From assembly GCA_902613655.1 (NCBI GenBank), contig CACMHR010000007.1:1-32144 (forward strand): DNA of 32,144 nt, read 5' to 3'. Positions 1 to 8,172 of the stretch are shown here, piece after piece. The position numbers were made by a program, and so were the translations under genes. Under the pieces are notes generated by a model. It had not been told where the DNA came from, searched no databases, and saw only the letters and a program-made list of their open reading frames with translations. The stretch's first letter is position 1. The number at the start of each line of letters is the position of its first letter. Source of the stretch: Anoxypelagibacter sp902613655 (lineage in GTDB: Bacteria > Pseudomonadota > Alphaproteobacteria > Pelagibacterales > Pelagibacteraceae).

Positions 1-340
1 CGGGTTTAATTTTTAAACCTGCTAAATAATATTGTTCTGCCTCTTTTAATTTACCTGTTTTTCTTAAGGCAAAACCAAGATAATTAAGAATATCTGGATT
101 GTTTCTATCGGTTTTGTATGCTTGTTCTAATTTTCCTAGGGCCTTAGAATATAATTTAGTAGCTCGATCGACTTTATTTTTTTCTTCTAAACTTTTAGCT
201 TTTAAAATAAGTTTTTTTGCATCTTTATATTGATCTAAATAATTATCACTACTACTATCACTACTTGCACCATGTGATGTACCGACGTATTGCACAAAAA
301 TAAATGCAGCAATTAAAATAATAAATATTCTTTTGAACAT
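1..340 (-). CDS. TPR-repeat protein with signal peptide (3' end outside window)
   Basis: The minus frame from the ATG at 338-340 stays open to the window edge, giving the first 113 residues. The N-terminus (MFKRIFIILIAAFIFV) is a typical signal peptide, followed by a Ser/Asp-rich linker near residues 24-32. From about residue 45 the chain is helical with TPR character: an 'A..LYSKAL' helix, then 'NPDILNYLGFALRKTGKLKEA' spacing (Asn-Tyr-Leu-Gly-Phe-Ala and Ala-Glu-Gln-Tyr-Tyr), matching the 34-residue TPR pattern. It is therefore probably a periplasmic or exported scaffold protein. The start lies 7 bp downstream of the pxpA stop, so the two are probably co-transcribed, but nothing visible links it to 5-oxoproline. 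The ligand and function are unknown, and the C-terminus is not in the window. Confidence 0.75.
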   Translation of the reverse strand, partial: MFKRIFIILIAAFIFVQYVGTSHGASSDSSSDNYLDQYKDAKKLILKAKSLEEKNKVDRATKLYSKALGKLEQAYKTDRNNPDILNYLGFALRKTGKLKEAEQYYLAGLKIKP

Positions 341-347
341 ATTGTAT

Positions 348-1121
348 TTAGGCAAATTTTTTTAATTTATCCAAAGGTCTAAGCGTCACACCACTTTCTA
401 TTAGGCCACTTTTAATTGTATTTGCAGTATCAACTGCACTTTTACCATCTCCATGAACACAAATTGAATCAATTTCGCATGGGATTTGTTTACCTGAAAA
501 ACAATTTAATGATTGGGATTTAACCATTTTTATAACATGTTTTTTTGCAATTTCAGGGTCTGTAATTAGAGCATTCGGTTTTGATCTTGAAACTAAATTT
601 CCATCATCTTCATAATTCCTATCTGCGAATATTTCTGCTGCTATTTTCATATTGAGTTTTTTTCCTGCTTTTTCCATTTCAGAACCAGTTGGAACAAGGA
701 AGATCAAATCTTTATTTGCCTCAATGATGGATTTCGCAATAATATTTGCTAATTCAAAATTTTCACAAGCCATATTATTTAAAGCTCCGTGTGGTTTTAC
801 GTGGGTTACTTTCATAGAGTCTTTTTCAGCAATTTCGTTTAAAATATTAATTTGATCAATTATCAATTTTTTTATCTCTAAAGGAGGTAGTTTTAATCTT
901 TTTCTTCCAAAATTGTCAGGGTCATTAAAAGACGGATGTGCTCCAATGCTTACTCCATTTTTTTTTGAAACTTCCACAGTCCTTTTCATTGTAGGTTTAT
1001 CTCCAGCATGATAACCACACGCAATATTTGCAGAATTAACTATGCCCAATAGCAAAGGGTCATTTTCCGTAGAACAAAACTTTGAAGTTTCGCCAAGATC
1101 ACAATTAATATTAATTTCCAT
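348..1121 (-). CDS. pxpA: 5-oxoprolinase subunit PxpA (LamB/YcsF family)
   Basis: 257 residues, the usual length for LamB/YcsF proteins. The N-terminus 'INCDLGE' followed by 'ANIACGYHAGD', 'IGAHPSFND' and 'VKPHGALNN', and the late 'ICVHGDG', are the conserved Asp/His-rich blocks of the family. PxpA works with PxpB and PxpC to open 5-oxo-L-proline (pyroglutamate) to L-glutamate at the cost of ATP in the cytoplasm. Here pxpA is divergent from pxpBC, separated by only 37 bp, so the two promoters must sit in, or overlap, that short AT-rich gap. Downstream, 7 bp away, is a TPR protein. Family assignment is firm; substrate comes from established knowledge of the PxpABC complex and the neighbourhood. 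Confidence 0.95.
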   Translation of the reverse strand: MEININCDLGETSKFCSTENDPLLLGIVNSANIACGYHAGDKPTMKRTVEVSKKNGVSIGAHPSFNDPDNFGRKRLKLPPLEIKKLIIDQINILNEIAEKDSMKVTHVKPHGALNNMACENFELANIIAKSIIEANKDLIFLVPTGSEMEKAGKKLNMKIAAEIFADRNYEDDGNLVSRSKPNALITDPEIAKKHVIKMVKSQSLNCFSGKQIPCEIDSICVHGDGKSAVDTANTIKSGLIESGVTLRPLDKLKKFA

Positions 1122-1158
1122 ATTTTAAACCTTTATATAATATCTACTATATCAATTT

Positions 1159-1848
1159 ATGTTAAAAAAAATAACCAATATTGGAGACTGTGGCATCACT
1201 TGTGATTTTGGTGATGAAGTTAATAAAAGCACAAACAAAGAAGTAATTAAACTTTTTAACTTCATTCAACAGTCAGTAAATACTAGAAAGCTAAAAGGAA
1301 TATTAAATTACACCCCATCATACAATAAATTAATAATTAATTTTGAATTAGGACAAATTAAATCACAAGAAATAATAGAATTCATTAAAAGTAGCGATTA
1401 TTCAAAAATAAATTTACCTGAAAACAAAAAAATTGTTGAAATCCCAATATGTTATGATGAAGAATTCGCTTTGGACATTAAAAGATTGGAGACAAAAACC
1501 AAATTAAATTTTAAAGAAATAGTATCAAAACATCTTGAAACAAATTTTTTCGTTTACATGATTGGTTTTGTACCTGGACAACCCTTTCTTGGAGATCTGA
1601 ATAAAAGTCTTTACCACGATAGGTTAGATACACCGCGAATAAAAATAAACAAAGGATGTGTGGGAATAGTTGAAAAATTTTGTACGATATACACTTTCGA
1701 AAGCCCTGGTGGATGGAATATAATAGGAAGAACTCCATTCGAACTATTCAATATAAACAAAAAAGATACAAGCATTTTATCACCAGGCGACACTGTAAAA
1801 TTTAAATCAATATCAAAAAAAGAGTTTGGATCGTTTAAAAATGAATAA
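1159..1848 (+). CDS. pxpB: 5-oxoprolinase subunit PxpB (KipI/allophanate hydrolase subunit 1 family)
   Basis: 229 residues. The family signature is clear in the second half: 'YMIGFVPGQPFLGDL' (about residues 131-145), 'PRIKINKGCVGIV' and 'ESPGGWNIIGRTPFELF'. The protein belongs to the cyclophilin-like KipI / allophanate hydrolase subunit 1 family. With PxpC it makes the ATP-dependent part of 5-oxoprolinase; alone, B. subtilis KipI is a kinase inhibitor, but that role needs a KinA partner not expected here. The start ATG is 37 bp from the divergent pxpA start. The stop overlaps the ATG of pxpC by 8 bp, so the two subunits are probably translationally coupled. Confidence 0.94.
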   Translation: MLKKITNIGDCGITCDFGDEVNKSTNKEVIKLFNFIQQSVNTRKLKGILNYTPSYNKLIINFELGQIKSQEIIEFIKSSDYSKINLPENKKIVEIPICYDEEFALDIKRLETKTKLNFKEIVSKHLETNFFVYMIGFVPGQPFLGDLNKSLYHDRLDTPRIKINKGCVGIVEKFCTIYTFESPGGWNIIGRTPFELFNINKKDTSILSPGDTVKFKSISKKEFGSFKNE

Positions 1849-2764
1849 TTACTTTAAAGTTTTAAGACCGGGTATTAATTCTACTTTTCAAGATCTAGGT
1901 AGATTTGGTTTACAGCATTTAGGAATTGTCGCAAGTGGCTGTATGGATCAATTAACATTTTGTACTTCAAATAAATTAGTTGGCAATAAAATATCAGAGG
2001 GAGCTTTAGAATTTGCGTATCAAGGACCATTATTCGAACTTATAGGAGAAACTGTACTGGTAGCTATCTCAGGCAAAGTTAATTTTAATATTATAAAAAA
2101 AAATGGCGAAATAATTAAAGGAAAGCCTAATGAAAGTTTCCTAATTTCAAACGGAGAAAAGATTGATATTTTATCAACTATTAATTCTGTTTATGGTTAT
2201 TTTTCAATTTTCGGTGGTTTTAAAATAGAAGAGGTTAAAGGCAGCGTATCAACATTGGTAAAAGCAAAAATCGGTCCAAACAATGGCGACAAACTCAAAG
2301 TTGGCGATAAAATTTTTTTTAATAAATCTCATCAAGTGGATAAAACAAATAAAATTCAATTTGATTTCGATAAAGATAACATCATCCGAGTTATGAAAGG
2401 ATTACAAATTCATTATTTCTCGAAAAAAAGCCAAGAAGATTTTTTTTCAAAAGAATACAAAGTTACAAAATTAACTGATCGAATGGGAATGAGATTAGAA
2501 GGTCAAAAACTAGAAAACACAGTCAATAAAAATATAAAATCGGAAGGGATCACGAAAGGATCAATACAAGTTCCCGGCGACGGCCAACCTATAATTCTAC
2601 TTTCAGATCACCCAACAATCGGTGGATATCCAAAAATTGCAAATGTGATCACAGCTGATTATGATAAATTAGTTCAAAAAATCCCTGGCACAACTATTAA
2701 ATTCAAATTGGTCGATTTGCCTGTTGCAGAAAAAGCTTTTCAAGACTATGTAAGAAAATTCTAA
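1841..2764 (+). CDS. pxpC: 5-oxoprolinase subunit PxpC (KipA/allophanate hydrolase subunit 2 family)
   Basis: 307 residues from the ATG at 1841. A TTG at 1826 would add five residues, but the ATG overlaps the pxpB stop by 8 bp and brings 'VLRPGINSTFQDLGRFG' to the usual distance from the N-terminus. Further family blocks are 'GIVASGCMDQL', 'TDRMGMRLEG', and the C-terminal 'GSIQVPGDGQPIILLSDH' followed by Pro-Thr-Ile-Gly-Gly-Tyr. This family also provides the carboxyltransferase-like half of urea amidolyase-type enzymes. With PxpA and PxpB next to it, 5-oxoprolinase is the best call. The stop is directly followed by the ATG of the EamA exporter, so that gene probably belongs to the same transcript. 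Confidence 0.94.
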   Translation: MNNYFKVLRPGINSTFQDLGRFGLQHLGIVASGCMDQLTFCTSNKLVGNKISEGALEFAYQGPLFELIGETVLVAISGKVNFNIIKKNGEIIKGKPNESFLISNGEKIDILSTINSVYGYFSIFGGFKIEEVKGSVSTLVKAKIGPNNGDKLKVGDKIFFNKSHQVDKTNKIQFDFDKDNIIRVMKGLQIHYFSKKSQEDFFSKEYKVTKLTDRMGMRLEGQKLENTVNKNIKSEGITKGSIQVPGDGQPIILLSDHPTIGGYPKIANVITADYDKLVQKIPGTTIKFKLVDLPVAEKAFQDYVRKF

Positions 2765-3622
2765 ATGAATTTTGTTTATAAAATACCTGGGCCTTTACTT
2801 ATTCTTACAGGCGGATTTTGCTTAAGTTGGGGTGGGCTAATTCTAAGATCTTTCGAAAGTGCAAGCATATGGCAAATCCTTTTTTATAGATCAATATTCT
2901 TTCTTTGGGTTTTAATCGCATTTATCTTGTTAACTTACAGAAAAAAAACTTTTAAAAAGATTAAAGAAGCAGGAGTACCTGGTCTTATAGGTGGAATATT
3001 TTTATCCACTAACTTTGTTGCTTATATGTATTCTATGATGGAAACGACCGTTGCTAATGTAGTTTTTATTATTAGTACTCAAACAGTTTTTTTACCGATA
3101 GTAGCTTATATTTTTTTAAAAGAAAAAATTTCACCACGAGGATATGTTGCAATTGTATTGGCCATGATTGGTGTAACATTGATGATTGGTGACTCACTTG
3201 GGACTGGATCTTTAAAAGGAAATTTAGCCGCTTTGACTATTCCAATTAACTTTTCAGTTTTAGTTTTGATAATACGAAAATATCCAAAAGTAGACATGAT
3301 ACCCGCAATATTTTATGCAGGTATATTGAGCTGCCTTTATGGTTTATTTTTACTTGAAGATATGGTCATATCTACAAAAGATATTTGGTTATCATTTTTA
3401 CTTGGTGTTCCACAATTAGCTTTTGGTTTTATTTTTATCACAATAGGTTCTAGAACAACCCCGGCCGTGATGGTTGGTTTGTTAATGCTTATGGAATCTA
3501 TATTTGCCCCAATATGGGTTTGGCTATTTTTTAATGAAATACCACCAGTAAGTGTACTTATTGGGGGAATAATTATTCTTTCCGCCGTAGTCATGAAAAG
3601 CTTGGATTATAAAAAAGTATAA
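2765..3622 (+). CDS. EamA/DMT-family transporter
   Basis: 285 residues with about ten hydrophobic segments, the size and layout of drug/metabolite-transporter (EamA) proteins with two five-helix repeats. Typical features are 'LRSFESASIWQILFYRSIF' near residues 28-46, the end of the first repeat 'PIVAYIFLKEKISPRGYVAI', and the second-repeat 'LLMLMESIFAPIWVWLFFNE'. The protein sits in the inner membrane and members usually export amino acids or metabolites, sometimes import them. The ATG follows the pxpC stop with no spacer, suggesting a link to 5-oxoproline or glutamate, but this is inference only. The glycine riboswitch follows the stop by about 30 bp. Confidence 0.9.
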   Translation: MNFVYKIPGPLLILTGGFCLSWGGLILRSFESASIWQILFYRSIFFLWVLIAFILLTYRKKTFKKIKEAGVPGLIGGIFLSTNFVAYMYSMMETTVANVVFIISTQTVFLPIVAYIFLKEKISPRGYVAIVLAMIGVTLMIGDSLGTGSLKGNLAALTIPINFSVLVLIIRKYPKVDMIPAIFYAGILSCLYGLFLLEDMVISTKDIWLSFLLGVPQLAFGFIFITIGSRTTPAVMVGLLMLMESIFAPIWVWLFFNEIPPVSVLIGGIIILSAVVMKSLDYKKV

Positions 3623-3653
3623 TTTATCAAAATTTTGTGTTATAAAAAAGCAT

Positions 3654-3799
3654 AACGGGAGAGACTATTTAAATATAGCGCCGAAGGAGCAACCTCCCTG
3701 GAAACTCTCAGGCAAAAGGACCGTTATTGTAATAACTCTGGAAAGCAGGCATAGCCTCACCGAAGGAGTAAATCTCTCAGGTTCTTAGACAGATGGGGA
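3654..3799 (+). promoter_or_regulatory. Tandem glycine riboswitch upstream of gcvT
   Basis: Two glycine aptamers in series. Aptamer 1 spans about 3654-3725: P1 is aacgg/ccgtt (3654-3658 with 3721-3725), followed by the conserved 'gggagag', 'gcgccgaaggagcaa' and 'ctctcaggcaaaaggacc' blocks. Aptamer 2 spans about 3736-3799: 'ctctggaaag', 'caccgaaggagtaa', 'ctctcaggttcttagacaga'. The second copy lacks the usual 'gcaaaagga' segment, having 'ttcttagac' instead, and its P1 is short (tct/aga plus a C-U mismatch). In known systems glycine binding turns gcvT on; the position just upstream of gcvT-gcvH-gcvP fits that. No intrinsic terminator is visible between the aptamers and the start codon, so control is more likely at translation. 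Confidence 0.96.
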
Positions 3800-3817
3800 A
3801 AAAAAGGGTTATTACAA
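3727..3817 (+). promoter_or_regulatory. Possible expression platform: linker pairs with gcvT start region
   Basis: The inter-aptamer linker plus first bases of aptamer 2 (3727-3739, ttgtaataactct) are complementary to 3805-3817 (agggttattacaa) over 13 pairs with one G-U. The 3' arm holds the only Shine-Dalgarno-like 'aggg' near the gcvT ATG at 3819. The 5' arm shares bases 3737-3739 with P1 of aptamer 2. This is inferred from pairing alone. Confidence 0.4.
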
Positions 3818-3818
3818 A

Positions 3819-4907
3819 ATGGAAAAAACAGCTTTATATAATTTTCATAAAAACTCAGGGGCTAAGTTCGTTCCTTTCGCTGGTTATGAAATGCCTATCC
3901 AATATAAAGATGGCATAGTTAAAGAACATATAAATACAAGACAGTCCGCAGGTTTTTTTGATGTATCACATATGGGTCAGTTTTTTGTCTCTGGAGGTCG
4001 ATCAACAGAACTTAGTTTAGAAAAAATCATACCATTAGATTTTAAAGAAATTAAGATGAACCAGTCTAAATATTCCTTTTTAATTAATGATGAAGGAGGC
4101 GTCATAGATGATCTTATTATAACAAGAGTTGAAAATGGTTTTAATATTATATTGAATGCAGCTTGCAAGGATAACGATATTAAAGAAATTGCAAAGTGTC
4201 TAAATTCCGAAAGCAAATACGAATTAAGAAAAGATTTATCTCTTATAGCTTTACAAGGTCCTAAAGCGGAAACAATTCTTGAAACAATTATAAAAGGTGT
4301 AAAAGAACTCAAATTTATGAATGGTAATTATTTTAAATTTCTTGAAAAGAAAATTTACATAACTCGTTCTGGTTACACTGGCGAAGATGGTTTTGAGATT
4401 TCAGTTCCAAATGTAATTGTTGAAAATCTTATCAAACTACTTACAGATAAAGATGCTAAACCTATAGGTTTGGGAGCGAGAGATACACTTAGATTGGAAG
4501 CGGGTTTATGTTTGTATGGTCATGAATTAAATCAAGAGATTAATCCGATTCAAGCAAATTTAAAATGGGCAATTTCAAAAAAGAGAAGAGAAACCGGAGG
4601 ATTCAAAGGTTGGGAAAATATTAAAAAAGATTTACAAAATGGAGTTTCTAAAATTAGAGTTGGCGTTAAACCAACAGGTAAAATTATCGCAAGAGAGGGT
4701 ACAAAAATTTATTCTAATACTGGTGAGGAAATAGGAATTATAACAAGCGGTACATATGGACCAAGCGTAAATAGTCCAGTTGCCATGGGATATGTAAAAA
4801 GTAAATTTTCAGAAATTGATAATAAAATTTTAATAGAGGTAAGAGGAAAAAAGCATGAGGCTAAAGTATCCAAATTACCGTTTTATAAAAAGAGTTATGT
4901 CAAATAG
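3819..4907 (+). CDS. gcvT: Glycine cleavage system T protein (aminomethyltransferase)
   Basis: 362 residues, normal for GcvT. The N-terminal 'TALYNFHKNSGAKFVPFAGYEMP', cut here to FVPFAGYEMP as key block, then 'FDVSHMGQ', 'YSFLINDEGGVIDDLI', 'SRSGYTGEDGFEI'-type (here TRSGYTGEDGFEI), 'GLGARDTLRLEAGLCLYG' and 'PVAMGYV' are all family signatures. GcvT transfers the methylene group from lipoyl-bound aminomethyl on GcvH to tetrahydrofolate and frees ammonia. It is the first gene after the tandem glycine riboswitch, with gcvH and gcvP following. The start at 3819 sits right after the candidate expression platform. The stop overlaps the strong ribosome binding site of gcvH. Confidence 0.97.
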   Translation: MEKTALYNFHKNSGAKFVPFAGYEMPIQYKDGIVKEHINTRQSAGFFDVSHMGQFFVSGGRSTELSLEKIIPLDFKEIKMNQSKYSFLINDEGGVIDDLIITRVENGFNIILNAACKDNDIKEIAKCLNSESKYELRKDLSLIALQGPKAETILETIIKGVKELKFMNGNYFKFLEKKIYITRSGYTGEDGFEISVPNVIVENLIKLLTDKDAKPIGLGARDTLRLEAGLCLYGHELNQEINPIQANLKWAISKKRRETGGFKGWENIKKDLQNGVSKIRVGVKPTGKIIAREGTKIYSNTGEEIGIITSGTYGPSVNSPVAMGYVKSKFSEIDNKILIEVRGKKHEAKVSKLPFYKKSYVK

Positions 4908-4911
4908 GAGG
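4906..4911 (+). promoter_or_regulatory. Strong ribosome binding site of gcvH
   Basis: A full 'aggagg' overlaps the gcvT stop codon (tag, 4905-4907) and sits 4 bp before the gcvH ATG at 4916. Most genes in this window have only weak or no Shine-Dalgarno sequence, so this one probably supports the higher GcvH level needed relative to its partner enzymes. Confidence 0.8.
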
Positions 4912-4915
4912 ATAT

Positions 4916-5296
4916 ATGAGTGAAAAAAAATATTCAAAAAAACATGAATGGATCATGTTAGACGGTGAGTCTGCAACTGTGGGCATTAGCAAGCATGCAA
5001 CAGAAATGCTTGGTGACATCGTTTTTGTTGAATTGCCCGAGAAAGGTAAGAGTTTAAACAAAGAAGAAAAAGCTGCTGTAGTAGAGTCCACAAAGGCTGC
5101 GAGCGATGTTTACACGCCAGTATCTGGAGAAATTATGGAAACAAATCAACCAATTGTTGATGACCCATCAAATGTAAATAAAGATCCAGAAAATAATGGT
5201 TGGTTTTTTAAAATTAAAGTTAAAGATAAATCAGAGTTAGATTCTTTAATGAGCCAGCCAGATTACGAAAAATTTGTAAAGGACAATCCAAATTAA
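4916..5296 (+). CDS. gcvH: Glycine cleavage system H protein (lipoyl carrier)
   Basis: 126 residues, standard for GcvH. 'KKHEWI' near the N-terminus, 'VGISKHATEMLGDIVFVELPE' region (residues 22-42), and the lipoylation motif 'VVESTKAASDVY' with the acceptor Lys60 are all intact, followed by 'PVSGEI' and 'NNGWFFKIK'. The lipoyl arm shuttles the aminomethyl group from GcvP to GcvT and is then reoxidised by lipoamide dehydrogenase, which is not in this window. The gene lies 8 bp after gcvT and ends 1 bp before gcvP, so the three are one operon under the riboswitch. Confidence 0.97.
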   Translation: MSEKKYSKKHEWIMLDGESATVGISKHATEMLGDIVFVELPEKGKSLNKEEKAAVVESTKAASDVYTPVSGEIMETNQPIVDDPSNVNKDPENNGWFFKIKVKDKSELDSLMSQPDYEKFVKDNPN

Positions 5297-5297
5297 C

Positions 5298-8165
5298 ATG
5301 ATAGACGATACTTCAAAAGAATTTATCAGTAGGCACATTGGTCCGAGCACTGAAGACCAAAAAGAGATGTTAAAAGCAATATCTTCAAAATCAATTGATA
5401 ATTTAATTGAGAATACTGTTCCAAAGAATATTTTAATTAAAGACGAACTTAAAATTGATGAACCTATGTCAGAGAATGATGCTCTAAAAAAATTGAAATT
5501 TTTGTCAAAAAAAAATGAAGTTTTCCGTAATTTTATAGGCATGGGTTACTATAATACTGTTACCCCAAATGTTATTTTAAGAAATATACTCGAGAATCCT
5601 GGTTGGTATACTTCTTACACTCCATACCAACCTGAAGTAGCCCAGGGAAGATTAGAAATGCTAATTAATTTCCAACAAATGATAATGGATTTAACTGGTA
5701 TGGATATAGCAAATGCTTCGTTATTAGATGAAGGAACTGCTGCTGCTGAAGCAGTGGGTTTATGTCAAAGATTAGATAAAAATAATTCAAAAAAGATATT
5801 TGTATCAAGCTCGTGTAACCCTCAAACAATAGATATAATTAAGACAAGGGTTGAGCCATTCAATATAGAGCTGATTATTGGTGATGAGGAAAAAATTTTA
5901 AAAGGTATTAAAGATAAAATTATTTGTGGTGTTTTAGCTTACCCTGGAACTTTAGGTGAAATTAAAGACCCTAGTGAGTCTATAAGTTTAATTCATAAAA
6001 AAGAAGGCAAAGTAATTGTTGTTAGTGATCTGTTATCTTTAACAAGACTTAAAACCCCAGCAGAACTTGGGGCAGATATTGCTGTTGGAAGTGCACAAAG
6101 ATTTGGAATACCTATGGGTTATGGAGGTCCACATGCAGCATTTTTTGCAACTAAAGAAGAATTTAAAAGATCTATGCCAGGTAGAATTATTGGAGTATCA
6201 GTTGATAGACATGGGAAAAAAGCGTTCAGGTTATCTCTTCAAACAAGAGAACAGCACATAAGAAGAGACAAGGCTACAAGCAATATTTGCACTGCTCAAG
6301 CACTACTTGCAATTCTTTCAGCCGCTTATGCAATTTATCATGGACCTGAAGGAATTTTAAAAATAGCTAATAGGACATCAAAGTTAGCAAAAATATTTGC
6401 TGATGGACTGAAATCAGGTGGTTACCAACTACACTCCGAAAATTTTTTTGATACAGTTACTGTCAAAACAAATGAGAAAACAGACACTATAAATAATAAG
6501 GCCTTATCAGAAAAAATTAATTTGAGGGTAGTAGATAAAAATACATTATCTGTAGCTTTTGATGAGGTTAAGAGAGTTGATCATGTAAATACTCTACTTA
6601 AAATATTCGGAATAAAAAAAACATTTAGCAATGCTGATACAGTTGATTTAACTAATTTACCAAAAAATCTTTTAAGAACGTCTAAATATTTGACTCATCC
6701 TATTTTTCACAAATATCATTCAGAAACCGAGATGCTTCGTTATTTAAAAAGATTAGAAGATTGTGATATTGCTTTAAATAGATCTATGATTGCACTTGGA
6801 TCATGTACTATGAAGCTGAATGCTACAGCGGAACTTATCCCTGTAACTTGGAAAGAATTCTCATTACCACATCCTTTTGTGCCCCAAGATCAAATGAAAG
6901 GGTATAAGGTTTTATTTAATGATTTAGTTAATGATTTGAAGGAAATCACAGGTTTTGATGCAGTTTCCCTTCAACCAAATTCAGGTGCTCAAGGAGAATA
7001 TTCAGGATTAATGACAATACGTAAATTTCATTTGAATAATAATCAAAAAAATAGAAATGTATGTTTGATACCAGAGTCAGCACACGGTACAAATCCTGCA
7101 AGCGCACAAATGTGCGGTATGAAAGTAGTAGTTGTTAATTGCGATGAAGAAGGCAATGTTGATATAATAGATTTAAAAGATAAGGTAAATAAGTATTCAA
7201 AAGATTTAGCTGCTCTGATGGTAACCTACCCATCAACACACGGAGTATTCGAAGAAAAAATTAGTGAAATTTGTGATTATGTCCATAAAGCAGGCGGTCA
7301 AGTTTATATGGATGGTGCAAACCTTAACGCACTAGTTGGTATTGCAAAACCTGGAAAATTTGGACCAGATGTCTGTCATATTAACTTACACAAAACTTTT
7401 TGTATTCCACATGGAGGAGGAGGGCCAGGCATGGGTCCAATCGCATGCGCAAAACACTTAAAAGATTTTTTACCAAATCATAACATTACTAAAAATAACA
7501 GGTCCGAGAAAAGTTTAGGCTCTGTATCTGCTGCGCCATGGGGAAGTGCGAGTATATTACCAATTTCCTGGATGTATATAAAGATGATGGGAGCTGAAGG
7601 TTTAAGAAAAGCATCTGAGGTAGCAATTTTAAACGCAAACTACATATCAAAAAAATTATCTGATCATTATAAAGTTCTCTACAAAGGAAAAAATGGAAAT
7701 GTTGCACACGAATGTATTATAGATCTTAGACCAATAAAATCTAAATCGGGAATTTCAGAGGAAGATATCGCCAAAAGATTAATAGATTACGGTTATCATG
7801 CCCCAACAATGTCCTGGCCTGTTGCTGGAACATTAATGATTGAACCAACAGAGAGTGAAAATCTGGCAGAGATAAATCGTTTTTGTAATGCATTAATATC
7901 TATTAAAAAAGAAATTGACAAAGTTGATAATGGTAGTTTTGATAAAAAAGACAATCCTTTGAAAAATGCCCCACACACACATCTTGAGCTTAGTGCAGAT
8001 GAATGGAAACACTTATATAAAAGAGAAGAAGCTGCATTTCCAAATAAATATTTGAAAGTTAATAAGTTTTGGCCACCAGTTGGAAGAGTTGATAATGTTT
8101 TTGGTGATAGAAATTTAGTTTGCTCTTGTCCAACTCTTCAAGAGTATAAAGAAGATGCAGCTTAA
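5298..8165 (+). CDS. gcvP: Glycine dehydrogenase (decarboxylating), single-chain P protein
   Basis: 955 residues: the long, fused form (N-terminal and C-terminal halves of the split GcvPA/GcvPB type joined). The start 'FISRHIGP' and 'FIGMGYYNT', 'YTPYQPEVAQGRLEML', 'SLLDEGTAAAEA' lie in the inactive first half. The second half has 'LGSCTMKLNAT', 'PNSGAQGEYSGL' and the PLP site 'NLHKTFCIPHGGGGPGMGP' with the Schiff-base lysine at about residue 699. It decarboxylates glycine and loads the aminomethyl group on lipoyl-GcvH. It is the third gene of the riboswitch operon. The next gene begins 7 bp after its stop, so read-through into the lipid block is possible. Confidence 0.97.
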   Translation: MIDDTSKEFISRHIGPSTEDQKEMLKAISSKSIDNLIENTVPKNILIKDELKIDEPMSENDALKKLKFLSKKNEVFRNFIGMGYYNTVTPNVILRNILENPGWYTSYTPYQPEVAQGRLEMLINFQQMIMDLTGMDIANASLLDEGTAAAEAVGLCQRLDKNNSKKIFVSSSCNPQTIDIIKTRVEPFNIELIIGDEEKILKGIKDKIICGVLAYPGTLGEIKDPSESISLIHKKEGKVIVVSDLLSLTRLKTPAELGADIAVGSAQRFGIPMGYGGPHAAFFATKEEFKRSMPGRIIGVSVDRHGKKAFRLSLQTREQHIRRDKATSNICTAQALLAILSAAYAIYHGPEGILKIANRTSKLAKIFADGLKSGGYQLHSENFFDTVTVKTNEKTDTINNKALSEKINLRVVDKNTLSVAFDEVKRVDHVNTLLKIFGIKKTFSNADTVDLTNLPKNLLRTSKYLTHPIFHKYHSETEMLRYLKRLEDCDIALNRSMIALGSCTMKLNATAELIPVTWKEFSLPHPFVPQDQMKGYKVLFNDLVNDLKEITGFDAVSLQPNSGAQGEYSGLMTIRKFHLNNNQKNRNVCLIPESAHGTNPASAQMCGMKVVVVNCDEEGNVDIIDLKDKVNKYSKDLAALMVTYPSTHGVFEEKISEICDYVHKAGGQVYMDGANLNALVGIAKPGKFGPDVCHINLHKTFCIPHGGGGPGMGPIACAKHLKDFLPNHNITKNNRSEKSLGSVSAAPWGSASILPISWMYIKMMGAEGLRKASEVAILNANYISKKLSDHYKVLYKGKNGNVAHECIIDLRPIKSKSGISEEDIAKRLIDYGYHAPTMSWPVAGTLMIEPTESENLAEINRFCNALISIKKEIDKVDNGSFDKKDNPLKNAPHTHLELSADEWKHLYKREEAAFPNKYLKVNKFWPPVGRVDNVFGDRNLVCSCPTLQEYKEDAA

Positions 8166-8172
8166 ATATTAA

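Noticed and set aside
1826..1840. TTG start for pxpC, adding five residues
   Set aside because: The ATG at 1841 overlaps the pxpB stop and gives the family's usual N-terminus.
3106..3594. Two minus-strand frames inside the EamA transporter gene
   Set aside because: They are shadows opposite a hydrophobic coding sequence and have no recognisable domains.
7489..7707. Minus-strand reading frame inside gcvP
   Set aside because: It lies wholly within a gene with complete family motifs and has no family features of its own.
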